Under the pieces are notes generated by a model. That model searched no databases, was not told the origin of the DNA, and was given only the letters and a program-made list of their open reading frames with translations. A program made the position numbers and the translations under genes. Shown here piece after piece: positions 9,194-20,127 of a stretch of DNA of 64,000 bases. The DNA is from Fictibacillus aquaticus (GTDB lineage Bacteria > Bacillota > Bacilli > Bacillales > Fictibacillaceae), in assembly GCF_002245695.1 (NCBI RefSeq), contig NZ_NOII01000001.1, positions 496,001-560,000 on the forward strand, read 5' to 3'. Every line of letters starts with the position of its first letter. The first letter of the stretch is position 1.

Positions 9194-9499
9194 TTAATGA
9201 TCAAGGAGTTCTTTCAGTTTACGAGAGAAACCTTGATCGCTGACAGCAACGACGACACGCTGCTCTTTTCCGATGGCATTCCCTAAAGTATTCCGGTCCG
9301 GTATCCATTGCCATTCGACTTGATAAAACTTGCATTTATCTGTCACTTTTTTTTTCGTGTTTTCTGATGCGTCTTCAGACAGGAGAACAAGTTTTGCTGT
9401 GTTTTTCTGGATGGCCTTAACGACGAGTTCTTCACCTGAAATGATCTTTCCTGCCCGGTTTGCCAAACCTAAGAGGTTCTCCCACTTTTTGGCCGTCAC
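9194..9499 (-). CDS. ylxQ: YlxQ, L7Ae-family RNA-binding protein
   Basis: A 101-residue member of the ribosomal L7Ae/L30e family, which usually binds kink-turn RNA. The fold signature is visible in [22 protein letters not shown] (residues 9-30) and [18 protein letters not shown]. It is called RplGA in B. subtilis, where it associates with RNA but is not essential. The start is a GTG whose first bases overlap the rnpM stop codon (GTGA, 4-base overlap), implying translational coupling. Its C-terminal [14 protein letters not shown] matches the family end. Confidence 0.93.
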   Translation of the reverse strand: MTAKKWENLLGLANRAGKIISGEELVVKAIQKNTAKLVLLSEDASENTKKKVTDKCKFYQVEWQWIPDRNTLGNAIGKEQRVVVAVSDQGFSRKLKELLDH

Positions 9500-9762
9500 A
9501 GTTGATTTGCCCCTTTTAGCAGCTCCTCATAAATATCAGGGGAGACTTGCGATTTCAAATGATGTCCGAGCGTGTTTTTCTTTTTTGCCAGTTCAATGCA
9601 ATCTGCCTTATGACAGAGATAAGCCCCTCTTCCAGACTTTTTCCCTGTAATGTCGATCGATAATTCACCTTCAGGAGAGCGGACGATACGGACTAGCTCT
9701 TTTTTTTGTTTCATTTCCTGGCATGCGACACATTTTCTCATCGGTATTTTCCGTGTTTTCAT
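9496..9762 (-). CDS. rnpM: RnpM (YlxR), RNase P modulator, DUF448
   Basis: An 88-residue basic protein. The family signature GRGAYLC (residues 45-51) and paired cysteines (CVAC at 11-14; C51 and C56) are present. In B. subtilis and relatives the YlxR protein binds RNase P RNA and tunes its activity; earlier it was described as a nucleoid-associated regulator. It is encoded between nusA and the L7Ae-like ylxQ, overlapping the latter by 4 bases, which fits a joint role in RNA metabolism. The ATG has a good SD (AAAGGAGTGAGACG). Confidence 0.93.
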   Translation of the reverse strand: MKTRKIPMRKCVACQEMKQKKELVRIVRSPEGELSIDITGKKSGRGAYLCHKADCIELAKKKNTLGHHLKSQVSPDIYEELLKGANQL

Positions 9763-9781
9763 CGTCTCACTCCTTTATCGA

Positions 9782-10879
9782 TTATTCTTCTTCTGTATCG
9801 TCGCCTACGAAACGTTCTTCATCTGAAGGCGTGTAGACTCCTGCTTCTACAGCCTCTGATTCACTTTTAATATCAATCTTCCAGCCTGTCAGCTTTGCCG
9901 CAAGACGCGCGTTCTGTCCGCGTTTGCCGATTGCCAAAGAAAGCTGATAGTCAGGCACAATGACTGTTGTCATTTTTTCCTCTTCGTTAACTTGGACTTC
10001 AAGAACTTTGGCAGGACTAAGGGCATTTGCAACATAGATTACCGGATCTTCAGACCAGCGCACGATATCGATTTTTTCACCATTCAGTTCGTTAACGATT
10101 GTCTGGACACGCGCGCCTTTTTGGCCTACGCAGGAACCGACAGGATCAATTTCAGAATTTTGAGCATGAACAGCGATCTTGGAACGGTCACCCGCTTCAC
10201 GAGCGATGCTTTTAACTTCAACAGTGCCGTCATAAATCTCAGGCACCTCAAGTTCAAACAGGCGCTTCAAAAGACCAGGGTGTGTACGGGAAACAAGGAT
10301 TTGCGGCCCTTTTGTCGTCTTTTCGACTTTAGTTATATATACTTTTATTCTATCGTTTGTACGGTAAGTTTCGCCCGCCATCTGCTCAGCAGCTGGAAGC
10401 AATGCCTCCACTCGACCAAGGCTGACATAGATGTAGCGAGGATCCTGGCGCTGCACAAGGCCTGTAATAATATCTTCCTCGCGGTCAATAAATTCTGAGA
10501 AGATGATTCCGCGCTCTGCCTCACGCACACGCTGTGTAACCACTTGCTTAGCCGTCTGTGCGGCAATGCGGCCGAATTCCCTTGGCGTAACCTCGAGCTC
10601 GAGAACATCCTCTAGCTCATAGCCAGGGTTAATTGCCTGAGCTTCTGAAAGAGAGATTTCTTCTCTTGGATTCTCCACTTCTTCTACGATGTTTTTGCGC
10701 GCAAAAACACGGATGCTTCCCGTTTCTCTGTTAAAATCTACTCTAACGTTCTGCGCTTGATGAAAGTTTCGTTTGTATGCAGAAATCAGTGCTGCTTCAA
10801 TCGCATCAATCAATATTTCCTTGCTGATTCCTTTTTCTTTCTCTAAAAGCGTTAACGCATCCAATAACTCGGTACTCAT
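9782..10879 (-). CDS. nusA: Transcription termination/antitermination factor NusA
   Basis: Binds RNA polymerase and nascent RNA, strengthening pausing and intrinsic termination. The 365 residues carry the N-terminal RNAP-binding domain (1-125), an S1 domain (about 130-200), and two KH domains (about 230-345) with the GxxG loops VGQKGARV and IGKRGQNA. As usual in Firmicutes, the C-terminal acidic repeats of E. coli NusA are missing, and the protein ends in a short acidic tail. It follows rimP by 20 bases. In B. subtilis NusA represses its own operon through leader termination, so the hairpin at 11410-11437 upstream of rimP is of interest. Confidence 0.98.
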   Translation of the reverse strand: MSTELLDALTLLEKEKGISKEILIDAIEAALISAYKRNFHQAQNVRVDFNRETGSIRVFARKNIVEEVENPREEISLSEAQAINPGYELEDVLELEVTPREFGRIAAQTAKQVVTQRVREAERGIIFSEFIDREEDIITGLVQRQDPRYIYVSLGRVEALLPAAEQMAGETYRTNDRIKVYITKVEKTTKGPQILVSRTHPGLLKRLFELEVPEIYDGTVEVKSIAREAGDRSKIAVHAQNSEIDPVGSCVGQKGARVQTIVNELNGEKIDIVRWSEDPVIYVANALSPAKVLEVQVNEEEKMTTVIVPDYQLSLAIGKRGQNARLAAKLTGWKIDIKSESEAVEAGVYTPSDEERFVGDDTEEE

Positions 10880-10899
10880 TTTTCTGCTCCCCTCTTCAA

Positions 10900-11370
10900 T
10901 TAAAAAACAACAGCAAGCCGTGCGCTGGCCACTTTGCTGTAAGGAAATTCAACTTTTCTAACCGCTGTTTTCACCTTGATCTCCAGTGTAACGGTTTCAC
11001 CATCAAAATCTTTTAACAATCCTTCAAACGCTTTTTCACCGTTAATCGCTTCATAAAGTTTCATATGAACGTTTTTCCCGATCGCCTTCTTGACGTCTTC
11101 CGGTTTTTTAAGCGGACGCTCTACACCTGGTGAAGAAACCTCAAGAAAATAAGGCTGTTCAATTGGATCGATTTCATCGAGCTTCTCGCTCAGCTTTTCG
11201 CTGACAAGCCCGCATTCATCAATATCCACGCCTTTTTCACTGTCAATAAACACACGAAGGAACCAATTCTTCCCCTCTTTTGCAAATTCAACATCGACGA
11301 GTTCAAGACCCGCTTCGGCAACAATGGGCGTAACCAATTCAGCAGTTAATTCTGTGATTTTCTGGCTCAT
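10900..11370 (-). CDS. rimP: Ribosome maturation factor RimP
   Basis: Needed for late maturation of the 30S subunit. 156 residues, exactly the length of B. subtilis YlxS. Conserved blocks: [22 protein letters not shown] in the N-terminal alpha/beta domain, [16 protein letters not shown] in the middle, and a C-terminal SH3-like barrel. The open frame reaches 11430, but the first 20 codons run through the leader hairpin; the ATG at 11370 has SD AAGGAGG (11378-11384) at 7 bases. First gene of the rimP-nusA-infB cluster, with a promoter at 11470-11498. Confidence 0.97.
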   Translation of the reverse strand: MSQKITELTAELVTPIVAEAGLELVDVEFAKEGKNWFLRVFIDSEKGVDIDECGLVSEKLSEKLDEIDPIEQPYFLEVSSPGVERPLKKPEDVKKAIGKNVHMKLYEAINGEKAFEGLLKDFDGETVTLEIKVKTAVRKVEFPYSKVASARLAVVF

Positions 11371-11409
11371 TTGCTGCCCTCCTTCCGCACAATAATCCCG
11401 TAAACGTAA

Positions 11410-11437
11410 GGAAAGAGCGGGTTCCCCCACTCTTTCC
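11410..11437 (-). repeat. Strong hairpin in the rimP 5' leader
   Basis: On the minus strand GGAAAGAGTGGG-GGAA-CCCGCTCTTTCC: a 12-pair stem with a single G-U pair, closed by a GGAA tetraloop. It starts about 26 bases after the predicted transcription start and is not followed by a T run, so it looks more like a leader regulatory or stabilising structure than a polC terminator. Confidence 0.7.
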
Positions 11438-11469
11438 TCCGTAACATATTCAACAGTGTTTCCACTTTG

Positions 11470-11498
11470 ACTATATCATAATCCTAAAAACACTGCAA
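11470..11498 (-). promoter_or_regulatory. Putative sigma-A promoter of the rimP-nusA-infB cluster
   Basis: TTGCAG (11493-11498), 17-base spacer, TATAGT (11470-11475), with an extended -10 TGA before TATAGT. It lies just after the polC stop codon on the minus strand. Confidence 0.78.
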
Positions 11499-11521
11499 CT
11501 TTTACCATTTTTCTGACCTGT

Positions 11522-14500
11522 CTAAAATAGAGACAGCTGGTTGGCGTCCGGAAGGCCTTCAAGGCAGCCTTGTTCATCTAAATATTCGATGATCGTTTTG
11601 GAAAGCCTGGCGCGCTGCTGAAGGTCTTCTTTTGATAGGAACTCACCTTCTTCACGTGCCTTGACGATGTTAAGCGCAGCGTTTGTCCCCAGTCCCGCGA
11701 TGGAATTGAATGGCGGGATGAGAGTGTTGCCCTCTACTAAAAATTCGGAAGCACTCGAACGGTACAAATCTACTTTCTGGAAACTGAACCCTCTCTCACA
11801 CATCTCTAAAGCAAGTTCAAGAACGGTCTGAAGGTTCTTTTCCTTCGTCGAGGCATCCAAACCTTTTGCCGAAATCTCTTCTATTTTAGCTCTGATTACG
11901 GCGGAACCTTTAATCATCGCTCCGATATCAAAGTCATCTGCACGTACTGTGAAATAGGCAGCATAGAAGAAAATCGGGTAATGCACTTTGAAATAGGCAA
12001 TCCTGACAGCCATAAGTACATATGCGGATGCGTGAGCCTTTGGGAACATGTACTTGATTTTCGTACAGGAATCGATGTACCACTCCGGCACATTATTCTT
12101 TTTCATTTCATCTATCCATTCGGGGATCAAGCCTTTTCCTTTACGGACACTTTCCATTATCTTAAACGCGAGCGACGGTTCAAGGCCGGCATATATAAGA
12201 TAAACCATGATGTCATCACGGCAGCCGATAACATCTTTAAGTTCACATGTGCCATTCGCGATCAATTCATTGGCGTTATTCAGCCAAACGTCTGTCCCGT
12301 GCGAGAGTCCGGAAATCTGGACAAGTTCTGAAAAAGTACTAGGTTTTGTGTCTTCAAGCATCTGCCGGACAAACTTGGTTCCAAACTCTGGAATGCCTAA
12401 AGTACCGGTTCTGCACATGATCTGCTCTTCGCTCACACCTAATACATCTGGCCCAGAGAAAATTTTCATCACTTCAGGATCAGAGGCCGGGATGGTTTTC
12501 GGATCGATATCGCTCAAGTCCTGAAGCATCCTGATAACGGTAGGATCATCGTGCCCGAGTATATCGAGTTTCAGCAGGTTATCATGGATAGAGTGGAAAT
12601 CAAAGTGAGTTGTTTTCCATTCAGATTGACTGTCATCAGCAGGGAATTGTACAGGACAGAAATCATAAATGTCCATATAATCAGGAACAACGATAATACC
12701 GCCTGGATGCTGTCCGGTCGTCCGCTTCACGCCTGTGCAGCCAGAGACGAGTCTGTCCACTTCTGCTCCGCGGAAGGTAAGGTTGTGATCACCTGCATAG
12801 CCTTTCACATACCCATAAGCTGTCTTTTCAGCCACAGTTCCGATCGTTCCGGCACGGTATACATATTCTTCGCCGAACAGCTCTTTCGTATAATTATGGG
12901 CGCGCGGCTGATACTCACCAGAAAAGTTAAGATCGATATCTGGAACTTTGTCTCCTTTAAATCCAAGGAATGTCTCAAACGGGATATCCTGACCATCCTT
13001 CGTATAGTTTACGCCGCAGTCAGGGCATTGCTTATCCGGCAGATCGTATCCGGAACCTACTGATCCATCATCAAAAAATACGGATTGTTTGCATTCCGGG
13101 CAAACGTAATGCGGCGGCAGCGGGTTCACTTCTGTGATCTCTGTCATCGTTGCAACAAACGAAGAACCGACTGATCCCCTTGATCCTACAAGGTAGCCAT
13201 CAATAAGTGATTTTTTTACAAGTTTATGAGAGATCAAATAAATAACGGCAAATCCATGGCCGATGATGCTCTTAAGTTCTTTTTCAAGGCGTTTCTCGAC
13301 AATCTCAGGAAGGTTTTCTCCATAGATGCTTTTTGCCATAGCATAGCTCATGTTTCGGATCTCTTCATCTGCTCCCTCGATTTTCGGAGTATACAGGTCA
13401 TCTGGAATCGGCTTGATCTCGTCAATGATAGACGCAATATGCTGAGTGTTCTCGACTACAACTTTATAAGCTGTTTCATCATCCAGGAAGGAAAAGCATT
13501 CCAGCATTTCATCCGTAGTGCGGAAATGAACCTCTGGCAAAGTCTGTCTGTTCAGCGGATTTGCACCGCCCTGTGAAGCGATTAATATCTTTCTGTATAT
13601 CGAGTCTCGCGGCTCAAGATAGTGAACGTTTCCTGTAGCGACGACCGGTTTTCCAAGTTTTTCTCCCAGATGAACGATGTTCTTTAATATATCTCTTAAT
13701 GCAAGTTCGTCCGTGATAAATTCGCGTTCGATCAAGTGGGCATAGTTGGACGGCGGCTGAATTTCAAGATAATCGTAAAAAGAAGCGATCTTCTCTACTT
13801 CATCTGGCGCCTTCTGCATCATGCCTTCAAACACTTCACCTTTGTCGCAGGCAGAGCCTACAAGGAGTCCTTCGCGCAGCTTGCTCAGTCTAGAGCGAGG
13901 TATTCTCGGAGTCCGGTAAAAATAATTCATGTGAGATTCAGAGACAAGTTTGTATAAGTTCTTCAGTCCCTGCTGTGTTTGTGCGAGTAAGATACAGTGA
14001 GAAGGACGGGAACGCTGGTAGCCTCCCTGACCCATGTTATCGTTTAGACGGTCATGCTGTTTTACACCTTTTTCAAACGCCTGCTTTAAAAGCTTCCAAA
14101 GCAGATAGCCTGTTGCCTCAGCATCGTAAATTGCCCGATGGTGCTGTGTCAGTTCGATGTCGAACTTCTTACACAATGTGTTCAGACGGTGGTTTTTCAG
14201 CTGCGGCAGGATGAAACGGGCTAGCTCAAGTGTATCAATGACAGGGTTTTTCGCTTCTCCATAGCCTATTTTCCGAAGCCCTTCGTTAAGGAATCCCATA
14301 TCAAAGCTCGCATTATGGGCAACGAGAATGTCGTCCCCCATCCATTCGTAAAAACGTTTCAGGACATCTTCAATTTCCGGCGCATTTTTTACCATGTCAT
14401 CCGTAATTCCCGTCAGTTCAATGGTCGTTTGTGAAAGCGGCTCATGAGGGTTGGCAAAATCCTCAAACCTGTCGACGATTTCTCCATTATGGATTTTCAC

Positions 14501-15817
14501 GGCAGCCAGTTCAATGATCTTGTTATAGACTGCTGAAAGTCCTGTCGTCTCGACGTCAAAGACGACATATGTTTCATCTTGAAGATCCCTCGGCGCTTCA
14601 TTATAAGCGATCGGAACGCCGTCATCTACAAGGTTCACTTCGACACCGTACAGAACCTTTATTCCATTTTTTTTACCGGCACCATACGCTTCGGGAAATG
14701 ACTGCACGACGGCATGGTCTGTGATAGCGACAGCCGGATGTCCCCACTTAGCTGCCTGAGCTACTAACGAGCCAGCGGAGGAGACTGCATCCATCTGGCT
14801 CATCGGGGTATGAAGATGAAGTTCAACCCGTTTATGCCCTTCTTCTCCTCTGTCCTTTCTCGTTTCAGGTGTTATCTCGTTAATATCGTTAGCGATCATC
14901 ACAAGATCTCGCACGAAAGTATCGTTCTGGATCCCGCCCCTGACTTTTAGCCATTTTCCTTTTTGAATGGCGTTTAAGATCGGCACGTCTTCTTTGTCTC
15001 TAGAAAAGATTTTAACGAGGATCGAATCCGTATAATCTGTGATCTTAAAAGTAAGGAGCGTTCTGCCGCTTCTAAGCTCCCTCGTTTCTGCATCAAAGAC
15101 ATAACCTTGTATCGTAATCTTTCTCTCTTCATCATAAATGGTTGAGATAGGAACCGGCTCGTCCTTAATCGAGTATCCGATCATAATATCGCTTCTGGCA
15201 GCAGGCTGTTCGCTTGATTTCGCTTTCTCTTTTTCAACGAGCGCCTGCATGATTTTATGGGCATCTTCTTGTTTCTTTTGTTCAACAAAACGCTGATAAT
15301 CTTCCTCGTTGTGCTCAACTTCTGTCGAAAGTGTCACTTCTCGTATGCCGCAGCAATGGAATTCTTTCTGAATTAGTGGTGAAAGCTTTCTTGAAAAGAG
15401 GTCTTGTTCTGCCTCATTTCTTATTTTCACGGTTATACGCCTGCCTTCAAAAACAGGATCCTTCATTTCAAGAAGAGGAACGAGGCTCTGAGGAGCTGTA
15501 TGCTTCACCCGTTCAGCACAAAGAATCCAATATTCTTTGATCTGCTCTTGTGAACACGGCGTCTCTGAAAGGAAAGAAAACGAAACGGATGCGATATGAC
15601 GGAACGTTTCATGCAGCTTGGCGGCAAAGATGCCATGGCAGCTTGCTGCGGGAAGGTGCTGCAGTGAAAATTGAAAGTGCCAGCTCCTGCTTTGTTTATT
15701 GATTGTCAGCTTATGGATACTGCCTGTAGAAAACGCTTCTCGCAATTCACCTGGAAGGCCAATTTGATCCAGCAGCAGCTGAAACCTGTCGCGCCTGATT
15801 TGATCTTCGGCGTTCAT
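11522..15817 (-). CDS. polC: DNA polymerase III alpha subunit, PolC type
   Basis: The main replicative DNA polymerase of Firmicutes with built-in proofreading. Parts visible in 1431 residues: an N-terminal tau-binding region, an OB fold (about 240-320), a PHP domain split by the DnaQ-like exonuclease ([10 protein letters not shown] near 422, [12 protein letters not shown] near 505), a zinc finger (CPEC...CPDC near 910-945), the catalytic palm with PDIDLNFS (near 970), finger subdomain, a helix-hairpin-helix and a C-terminal region ending in LSLF, which resembles a clamp-binding motif. Length agrees with the 1437 of B. subtilis. ATG start with SD AGGAGGAC. No convincing promoter is seen between proS and polC, although the proS terminator implies one. 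Confidence 0.99.
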   Translation of the reverse strand: MNAEDQIRRDRFQLLLDQIGLPGELREAFSTGSIHKLTINKQSRSWHFQFSLQHLPAASCHGIFAAKLHETFRHIASVSFSFLSETPCSQEQIKEYWILCAERVKHTAPQSLVPLLEMKDPVFEGRRITVKIRNEAEQDLFSRKLSPLIQKEFHCCGIREVTLSTEVEHNEEDYQRFVEQKKQEDAHKIMQALVEKEKAKSSEQPAARSDIMIGYSIKDEPVPISTIYDEERKITIQGYVFDAETRELRSGRTLLTFKITDYTDSILVKIFSRDKEDVPILNAIQKGKWLKVRGGIQNDTFVRDLVMIANDINEITPETRKDRGEEGHKRVELHLHTPMSQMDAVSSAGSLVAQAAKWGHPAVAITDHAVVQSFPEAYGAGKKNGIKVLYGVEVNLVDDGVPIAYNEAPRDLQDETYVVFDVETTGLSAVYNKIIELAAVKIHNGEIVDRFEDFANPHEPLSQTTIELTGITDDMVKNAPEIEDVLKRFYEWMGDDILVAHNASFDMGFLNEGLRKIGYGEAKNPVIDTLELARFILPQLKNHRLNTLCKKFDIELTQHHRAIYDAEATGYLLWKLLKQAFEKGVKQHDRLNDNMGQGGYQRSRPSHCILLAQTQQGLKNLYKLVSESHMNYFYRTPRIPRSRLSKLREGLLVGSACDKGEVFEGMMQKAPDEVEKIASFYDYLEIQPPSNYAHLIEREFITDELALRDILKNIVHLGEKLGKPVVATGNVHYLEPRDSIYRKILIASQGGANPLNRQTLPEVHFRTTDEMLECFSFLDDETAYKVVVENTQHIASIIDEIKPIPDDLYTPKIEGADEEIRNMSYAMAKSIYGENLPEIVEKRLEKELKSIIGHGFAVIYLISHKLVKKSLIDGYLVGSRGSVGSSFVATMTEITEVNPLPPHYVCPECKQSVFFDDGSVGSGYDLPDKQCPDCGVNYTKDGQDIPFETFLGFKGDKVPDIDLNFSGEYQPRAHNYTKELFGEEYVYRAGTIGTVAEKTAYGYVKGYAGDHNLTFRGAEVDRLVSGCTGVKRTTGQHPGGIIVVPDYMDIYDFCPVQFPADDSQSEWKTTHFDFHSIHDNLLKLDILGHDDPTVIRMLQDLSDIDPKTIPASDPEVMKIFSGPDVLGVSEEQIMCRTGTLGIPEFGTKFVRQMLEDTKPSTFSELVQISGLSHGTDVWLNNANELIANGTCELKDVIGCRDDIMVYLIYAGLEPSLAFKIMESVRKGKGLIPEWIDEMKKNNVPEWYIDSCTKIKYMFPKAHASAYVLMAVRIAYFKVHYPIFFYAAYFTVRADDFDIGAMIKGSAVIRAKIEEISAKGLDASTKEKNLQTVLELALEMCERGFSFQKVDLYRSSASEFLVEGNTLIPPFNSIAGLGTNAALNIVKAREEGEFLSKEDLQQRARLSKTIIEYLDEQGCLEGLPDANQLSLF

Positions 15818-15889
15818 AATGTCCTCCTACTCAGCCTGCCTGAAAAAAGCATAGCTGTTATTTCTTGATTCAATTTATTTTCTCACACA

Positions 15890-15926
15890 TAAAAAGAGAA
15901 AGGCACCTTTTTTTAAGGCGCCTTCC
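15890..15926 (-). terminator. Intrinsic terminator after proS
   Basis: On the minus strand GGAAGGCGCC-n9-GGTGCCTTTC followed by TCTTTTTATG: a 10-pair stem with two G-U pairs and a T-rich tail, 7 bases past the proS stop codon. Confidence 0.85.
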
Positions 15927-15932
15927 GGAAAT

Positions 15933-17648
15933 TTAGTTTCCAGCAAGTTTGATAAGCTCTTTTTTCACAGCATCGAGCACGTCATCAACAGGCAATTCAT
16001 ACGATTCGCCTGTCTTGCGGATTTTGAGCTCAACGATTCCTTCGCCTGCTTTTTTGCCGGCAGTGATGCGGACAGGAATACCGATCAAGTCTGCATCTGC
16101 AAATTTAACGCCAGCCCGTTCAGGACGGTCGTCATAAAGACAGTCGAATCCAGCTTCCTTCAGCTGGCTGTACAGAGCTTCACCTGCTTCTGCCTGTTCT
16201 GCATTTTTGCTGTTGACTGCAATGACGTGTACATCAAATGGAGTTACTTCTAGAGGCCAGATCAGACCTTTATCGTCATTGTTTTCTTCCGCAATCGCAG
16301 CAAGTGTACGTGATACACCAATTCCATAGCAGCCCATGATCATTGTCTGGTTCTTGCCGTTTTCATCAAGGAATTCTGCTTTCATCGGCTCACTGTATAC
16401 TTTACCCAGCTTAAATACATGGCCGACTTCGATGCCTTTTGCAAAAAGGATCGTTCCGCTTCCATCCGGCGAAGGATCTCCTTCTTTAATAAAGCGGATA
16501 TCCGCATATTTCCCGGCAGATGCATCTCTGTCTATGTTGAAGTTAATATAATGTGTGCTTTCCTGATTAGCCCCGCACACAGCATTCTTTGTGTATTTTA
16601 CTGCCGTATCTGCGATCACGCTGATTTCTCCGCTGATATTAACAGGGCCGATCGTTCCCGGAGCAGTGCCCATCCATTTTGCAGTTTCATCTTCGCTCGC
16701 CAGCTCCAGCACCTCTGCATCAAGAACGTTTTTCAGCTTGATCTCGTTTACTTCATGATCTCCGCGGACGAGAACGAGAACCGGTTTTTCATCTGCTATG
16801 AAAAGCAGAGATTTGATGATCTGGTCCTCGCGGCAGCCTAGCTCTGCTGCCACTTCTTCAATCTTGCGCGCTGATCTTGTATCAACAGCCTGAATAGGAA
16901 GCTGCTCACCCTCTGGCATTTCATACTGATCGATAACAGGAGCCATCTCGATGTTCGCTGCAAAATCAGATTCTGAGCTGTATGCGATCCAGTCTTCCCC
17001 GATATCAGAAAGCACCATGAATTCATGGTTATCTTTTCCTCCGATCGCACCGGAATCCGCCAATACTGATCTGAAGTTAAGCTTGAAACGCTCAAAGATA
17101 GCACTGTATGCTTTTTTCATCGTTTCATACGTCTCATCAAGGCTTTCCTGTGTATGGTGGAAAGAATATGCATCTTTCATGATAAATTCTCTTCCACGCA
17201 GGAGTCCGAAGCGAGGACGCTTTTCATCACGGAACTTTGTCTGGATCTGATACAAGTTAAGCGGAAGCTTCTTATAAGATTTAATTTCATCACGGATAAT
17301 GCTAGTGATCACTTCTTCGTGTGTTGCTCCCAGCGCAAAGCTGCGTTCATGACGGTCCTTAAGGCGCATAAGCTCTGGTCCGTAAGACTGCCAGCGCCCG
17401 CTCTCTTCCCATAGATCGGCAAGCTGCAGTGCAGGCATCATCATTTCCTGTGATCCTGCACGGTTCATCTCTTCCCTTACAGCCGCTTCAACCTTCTGAA
17501 GCACTTTTTTCCCAAGCGGCAGAAACGAGTAAATGCCTGATGCATTTTGACGTATAAAACCTGCCCTTAGCAGGAGCTGATGGCTTTTAATATCAGCATC
17601 TGAAGGGACTTCTCTTAATGTAGGCAAAAACAGTTCGCTTTGTTTCAT
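15933..17648 (-). CDS. proS: Prolyl-tRNA synthetase (bacterial type, with editing domain)
   Basis: Charges tRNA-Pro. Class II synthetase motifs are visible: motif 2 within [17 protein letters not shown] (about residues 140-156) and motif 3 [13 protein letters not shown] (about 435-447). The insertion between them (about 220-400) is the YbaK-like editing domain that removes misattached alanine. The C-terminal anticodon-binding domain starts near residue 470. ATG 17648 is chosen because SD GAGGAG (17655-17660) fits; the upstream codons to 17672 include the SD itself. 571 residues against 564 in B. subtilis. Confidence 0.97.
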   Translation of the reverse strand: MKQSELFLPTLREVPSDADIKSHQLLLRAGFIRQNASGIYSFLPLGKKVLQKVEAAVREEMNRAGSQEMMMPALQLADLWEESGRWQSYGPELMRLKDRHERSFALGATHEEVITSIIRDEIKSYKKLPLNLYQIQTKFRDEKRPRFGLLRGREFIMKDAYSFHHTQESLDETYETMKKAYSAIFERFKLNFRSVLADSGAIGGKDNHEFMVLSDIGEDWIAYSSESDFAANIEMAPVIDQYEMPEGEQLPIQAVDTRSARKIEEVAAELGCREDQIIKSLLFIADEKPVLVLVRGDHEVNEIKLKNVLDAEVLELASEDETAKWMGTAPGTIGPVNISGEISVIADTAVKYTKNAVCGANQESTHYINFNIDRDASAGKYADIRFIKEGDPSPDGSGTILFAKGIEVGHVFKLGKVYSEPMKAEFLDENGKNQTMIMGCYGIGVSRTLAAIAEENNDDKGLIWPLEVTPFDVHVIAVNSKNAEQAEAGEALYSQLKEAGFDCLYDDRPERAGVKFADADLIGIPVRITAGKKAGEGIVELKIRKTGESYELPVDDVLDAVKKELIKLAGN

Positions 17649-17675
17649 CTTTTTCTCCTCTTTGCAACCCAATTA

Positions 17676-18938
17676 TTAGCTTAGAAATATTTTATGGATA
17701 TCATTCCATGTGACGACAAGCATGAGAAGCATTAAAAATGCAAATCCGATAAAATGAACAAGTCCTTCCTTCTGCGGATCGACCGGCTTACCGCGCAGCG
17801 CTTCAAACCCTAAGAACAAGAGGCGGCCGCCATCGAGTGCCGGAAGCGGCAGCAGGTTGAATATTCCAAGGTTTATGGAAAGGATCGCGGCCCATTGAAG
17901 GAGCATGTAAACCCCGGCCTTAGCCGCTTTATCCGTATAATCATAAATACCGAGCGGGCCAGAAAGCTGGTCGATGCCGTGCTGGCCTGTCACAAGCTGG
18001 CCGATTCCTGTGAAAATTGCCTTAGTCATGAACCACGTTTGTTTTGCTCCGTATTCCAGTGAGCCAAGAATCGAAAATTCTGTGTAAGGATGAGCTCCGA
18101 TAAATCCTTCGGGCTTACCGTCAGCACCTTCCCTCTCACCAAGCTTCACATCAACTTTCTTGGGCTCGCCGCTGCGCACAACATTAAAGGAAAGCGTTTC
18201 ACCAGGGTTATCCTGAATGACGGTTACAAGTTCCTTCCAGCTCGAAACATTCTGCCCTTCAACGGAAACGATTTTATCATTTTCCTGAAGTCCTGCTTTT
18301 TGTGCTGCTTCTCCTTTTGCCAGTTCACCGAGCCTTGACTCATTGGACGGGATGCCCTGCATGAGTGAGAAGGCCACGAGTATGACAAAAGCGAGCAGGA
18401 AGTTTGCAAGAGGTCCTGCAAAAATTGCCAGAACCCGCTGCATGATCGTCTTTGATCCAAACTGCCTGTCATATGGCGCAATCTGCATTTCCTGATGGTC
18501 AGCAACATAAACTGCATCTTCTTTTACAGAATACCTTACAAGCGGCGCATCTTGATCCTCGTATCCTTCTACAAAAAGATCGTGATCTAAATCAGCTTTT
18601 TCTACGGTGATCATTTTTTGTACAGGGTATTTATCTTTATGATTAACGATCAGTTTCACGGCCTCATTTTTTTCATTAAATATCAATCCGATTCTCTGGC
18701 CTGGCTTGAGTTCGATTCCTTCTGGATCTTCTCCAGCCATACGTACAAAGCCGCCGAGTGGAAGCAGGCGGATTGTATAAACCGTTTCTCCCTTTTTAAA
18801 AGCAAATATTTTCGGGCCAAAGCCTATCGCGAATTCCCGGCATAAAATCCCAGCCCTCTTTGCCAAAAGAAGATGTCCAAGTTCGTGGAAAAAAATTAAA
18901 GCACCTAAAATGATGACGATCGCAATCACTGTGTTCAT
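17676..18938 (-). CDS. rseP: Site-2 intramembrane zinc metalloprotease RseP/RasP
   Basis: Cleaves transmembrane substrates such as anti-sigma factors and leftover signal peptides within the membrane. The zinc motif HELGH (residues 18-22) lies in the first membrane helix, and the third metal ligand is in LPALDGGRLLFL (about residue 370). A PDZ domain lies around residues 190-270, between the second and third membrane helices. Total length 420 residues, identical in size class to B. subtilis RasP (YluC). Only 4 bases separate it from dxr, so the pair is cotranscribed. Confidence 0.96.
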   Translation of the reverse strand: MNTVIAIVIILGALIFFHELGHLLLAKRAGILCREFAIGFGPKIFAFKKGETVYTIRLLPLGGFVRMAGEDPEGIELKPGQRIGLIFNEKNEAVKLIVNHKDKYPVQKMITVEKADLDHDLFVEGYEDQDAPLVRYSVKEDAVYVADHQEMQIAPYDRQFGSKTIMQRVLAIFAGPLANFLLAFVILVAFSLMQGIPSNESRLGELAKGEAAQKAGLQENDKIVSVEGQNVSSWKELVTVIQDNPGETLSFNVVRSGEPKKVDVKLGEREGADGKPEGFIGAHPYTEFSILGSLEYGAKQTWFMTKAIFTGIGQLVTGQHGIDQLSGPLGIYDYTDKAAKAGVYMLLQWAAILSINLGIFNLLPLPALDGGRLLFLGFEALRGKPVDPQKEGLVHFIGFAFLMLLMLVVTWNDIHKIFLS

Positions 18939-18942
18939 TTCA

Positions 18943-20100
18943 TTACCTGCCTTTGTTTAATAGTGATACGGCAAATCCTCTCGCCCAGCGGTCGGCTTCT
19001 TGTAAAGCTTCGAGTGCTGGATGTGCAACAGGCGAATGTGCCTGCATAGTCTCATGAATCAAGTCTTCAATTTGTAAAAAAGAAATCTGGCCCTGAAGGA
19101 ACGCTTCGACAGCTGCTTCATTAGCCGCGTTTAAAACAGCAGGCATCGTTCCGCCTGTCTTTCCAGCTTCATATGCAAACTCCAAGCATCGGAATCGGCT
19201 AAAATCCATTTCTTGAAAATGAAGCTTGCCTGTCTCCCATAAGTTTAACCGCCTGCCTCCGCTGTGTTCAAGCCTTTTTGGATAAGAGAGTGCATACTGT
19301 ATAGGAACACGCATATCAGGCTGTCCAAGATGAGCGATGACGCTTGTATCCTTGAACTCTACCATAGAGTGTATGATGCTTTCCTTATGTAAGATGACGT
19401 CTATTTTAGTATAGTCAAAAGAAAAAAGCCAATGCGCTTCAATCACTTCTAATCCTTTGTTCATCATCGTTGCTGAATCTATCGTGATTTTTGCTCCCAT
19501 CGACCAGTTCGGATGATTTAATGCTTCAGTGACTGTCACATCTTTAAGTTCTTCCCGTGTCCTGTCTCTGAAACTCCCACCTGAAGCAGTCAGGATCAGC
19601 CGCTCCGCTTCTTTTTTATCCTCACCGTTCAAGCACTGAAAGATGGCAGAGTGTTCAGAATCAACAGGGAGGATGGAAACGCCGCTCTTTTTTGCAGCCT
19701 CCATTACGATGTGCCCTGCTGTTACTAGTGTTTCTTTATTGGCAAGAGCGATCTGTTTGCCTTCTTTTATTGCCTCAAGCGTTGGAAGGAGTCCTACACT
19801 CCCCATAACGGCGTTCACGAGAATATCGCTTTTATGAAAAGCAGCCACCTCTCTTAGCCCTTCACTGCCATAAACGATCTTCGTGCTGCTGCCGCAATTA
19901 TTCTGGAGAGTACTAGCGTCCTCTTTACTGATAACAGCAGCCAGTTCAGGCTTGAACTCTCTGATGATGCTTTCAGCTTTTTCAAGGTTTCTTCCCGCAG
20001 ACATCGCGGAAAGTTTGAACATTTCTGGATGTGCACGAAGCACATCCAGTGTCTGGTCCCCAATAGAACCCGTTGCGCCAAGCAGACTGATATATTTCAT
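18943..20100 (-). CDS. dxr: 1-deoxy-D-xylulose 5-phosphate reductoisomerase
   Basis: Second enzyme of the MEP isoprenoid pathway; converts DXP to 2-C-methylerythritol 4-phosphate with NADPH. The nucleotide-binding motif [14 protein letters not shown] begins at residue 8. The catalytic block [14 protein letters not shown] with metal ligands D and E is present near residue 145, as is the flexible-loop region [13 protein letters not shown] near 183. 385 residues is normal. It stands between cdsA and rseP; the pathway product feeds UppS, encoded two genes upstream. Confidence 0.97.
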   Translation of the reverse strand: MKYISLLGATGSIGDQTLDVLRAHPEMFKLSAMSAGRNLEKAESIIREFKPELAAVISKEDASTLQNNCGSSTKIVYGSEGLREVAAFHKSDILVNAVMGSVGLLPTLEAIKEGKQIALANKETLVTAGHIVMEAAKKSGVSILPVDSEHSAIFQCLNGEDKKEAERLILTASGGSFRDRTREELKDVTVTEALNHPNWSMGAKITIDSATMMNKGLEVIEAHWLFSFDYTKIDVILHKESIIHSMVEFKDTSVIAHLGQPDMRVPIQYALSYPKRLEHSGGRRLNLWETGKLHFQEMDFSRFRCLEFAYEAGKTGGTMPAVLNAANEAAVEAFLQGQISFLQIEDLIHETMQAHSPVAHPALEALQEADRWARGFAVSLLNKGR

Positions 20101-20127
20101 GCTGTCTCCTTTCCAGACTACTGATTT

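Noticed and set aside
8537-9286. Plus-strand 249-codon frame and nearby Leu/Cys-rich frames opposite infB
   Set aside because: They are antisense shadows of the repetitive Asn/Gln/Gly/Arg codons of the IF2 linker; no ribosome binding site or family resemblance.
11371-11430. 20-codon N-terminal extension of RimP, with similar extensions for frr, rpsB, sucC and fliF
   Set aside because: The extended codons overlap leader hairpins, promoters or the previous gene, lack a ribosome binding site, and exceed family lengths.
15848-15873. TTGAAT/TATGCT as a polC promoter
   Set aside because: The spacer is only 14 bases, too short for sigma-A.
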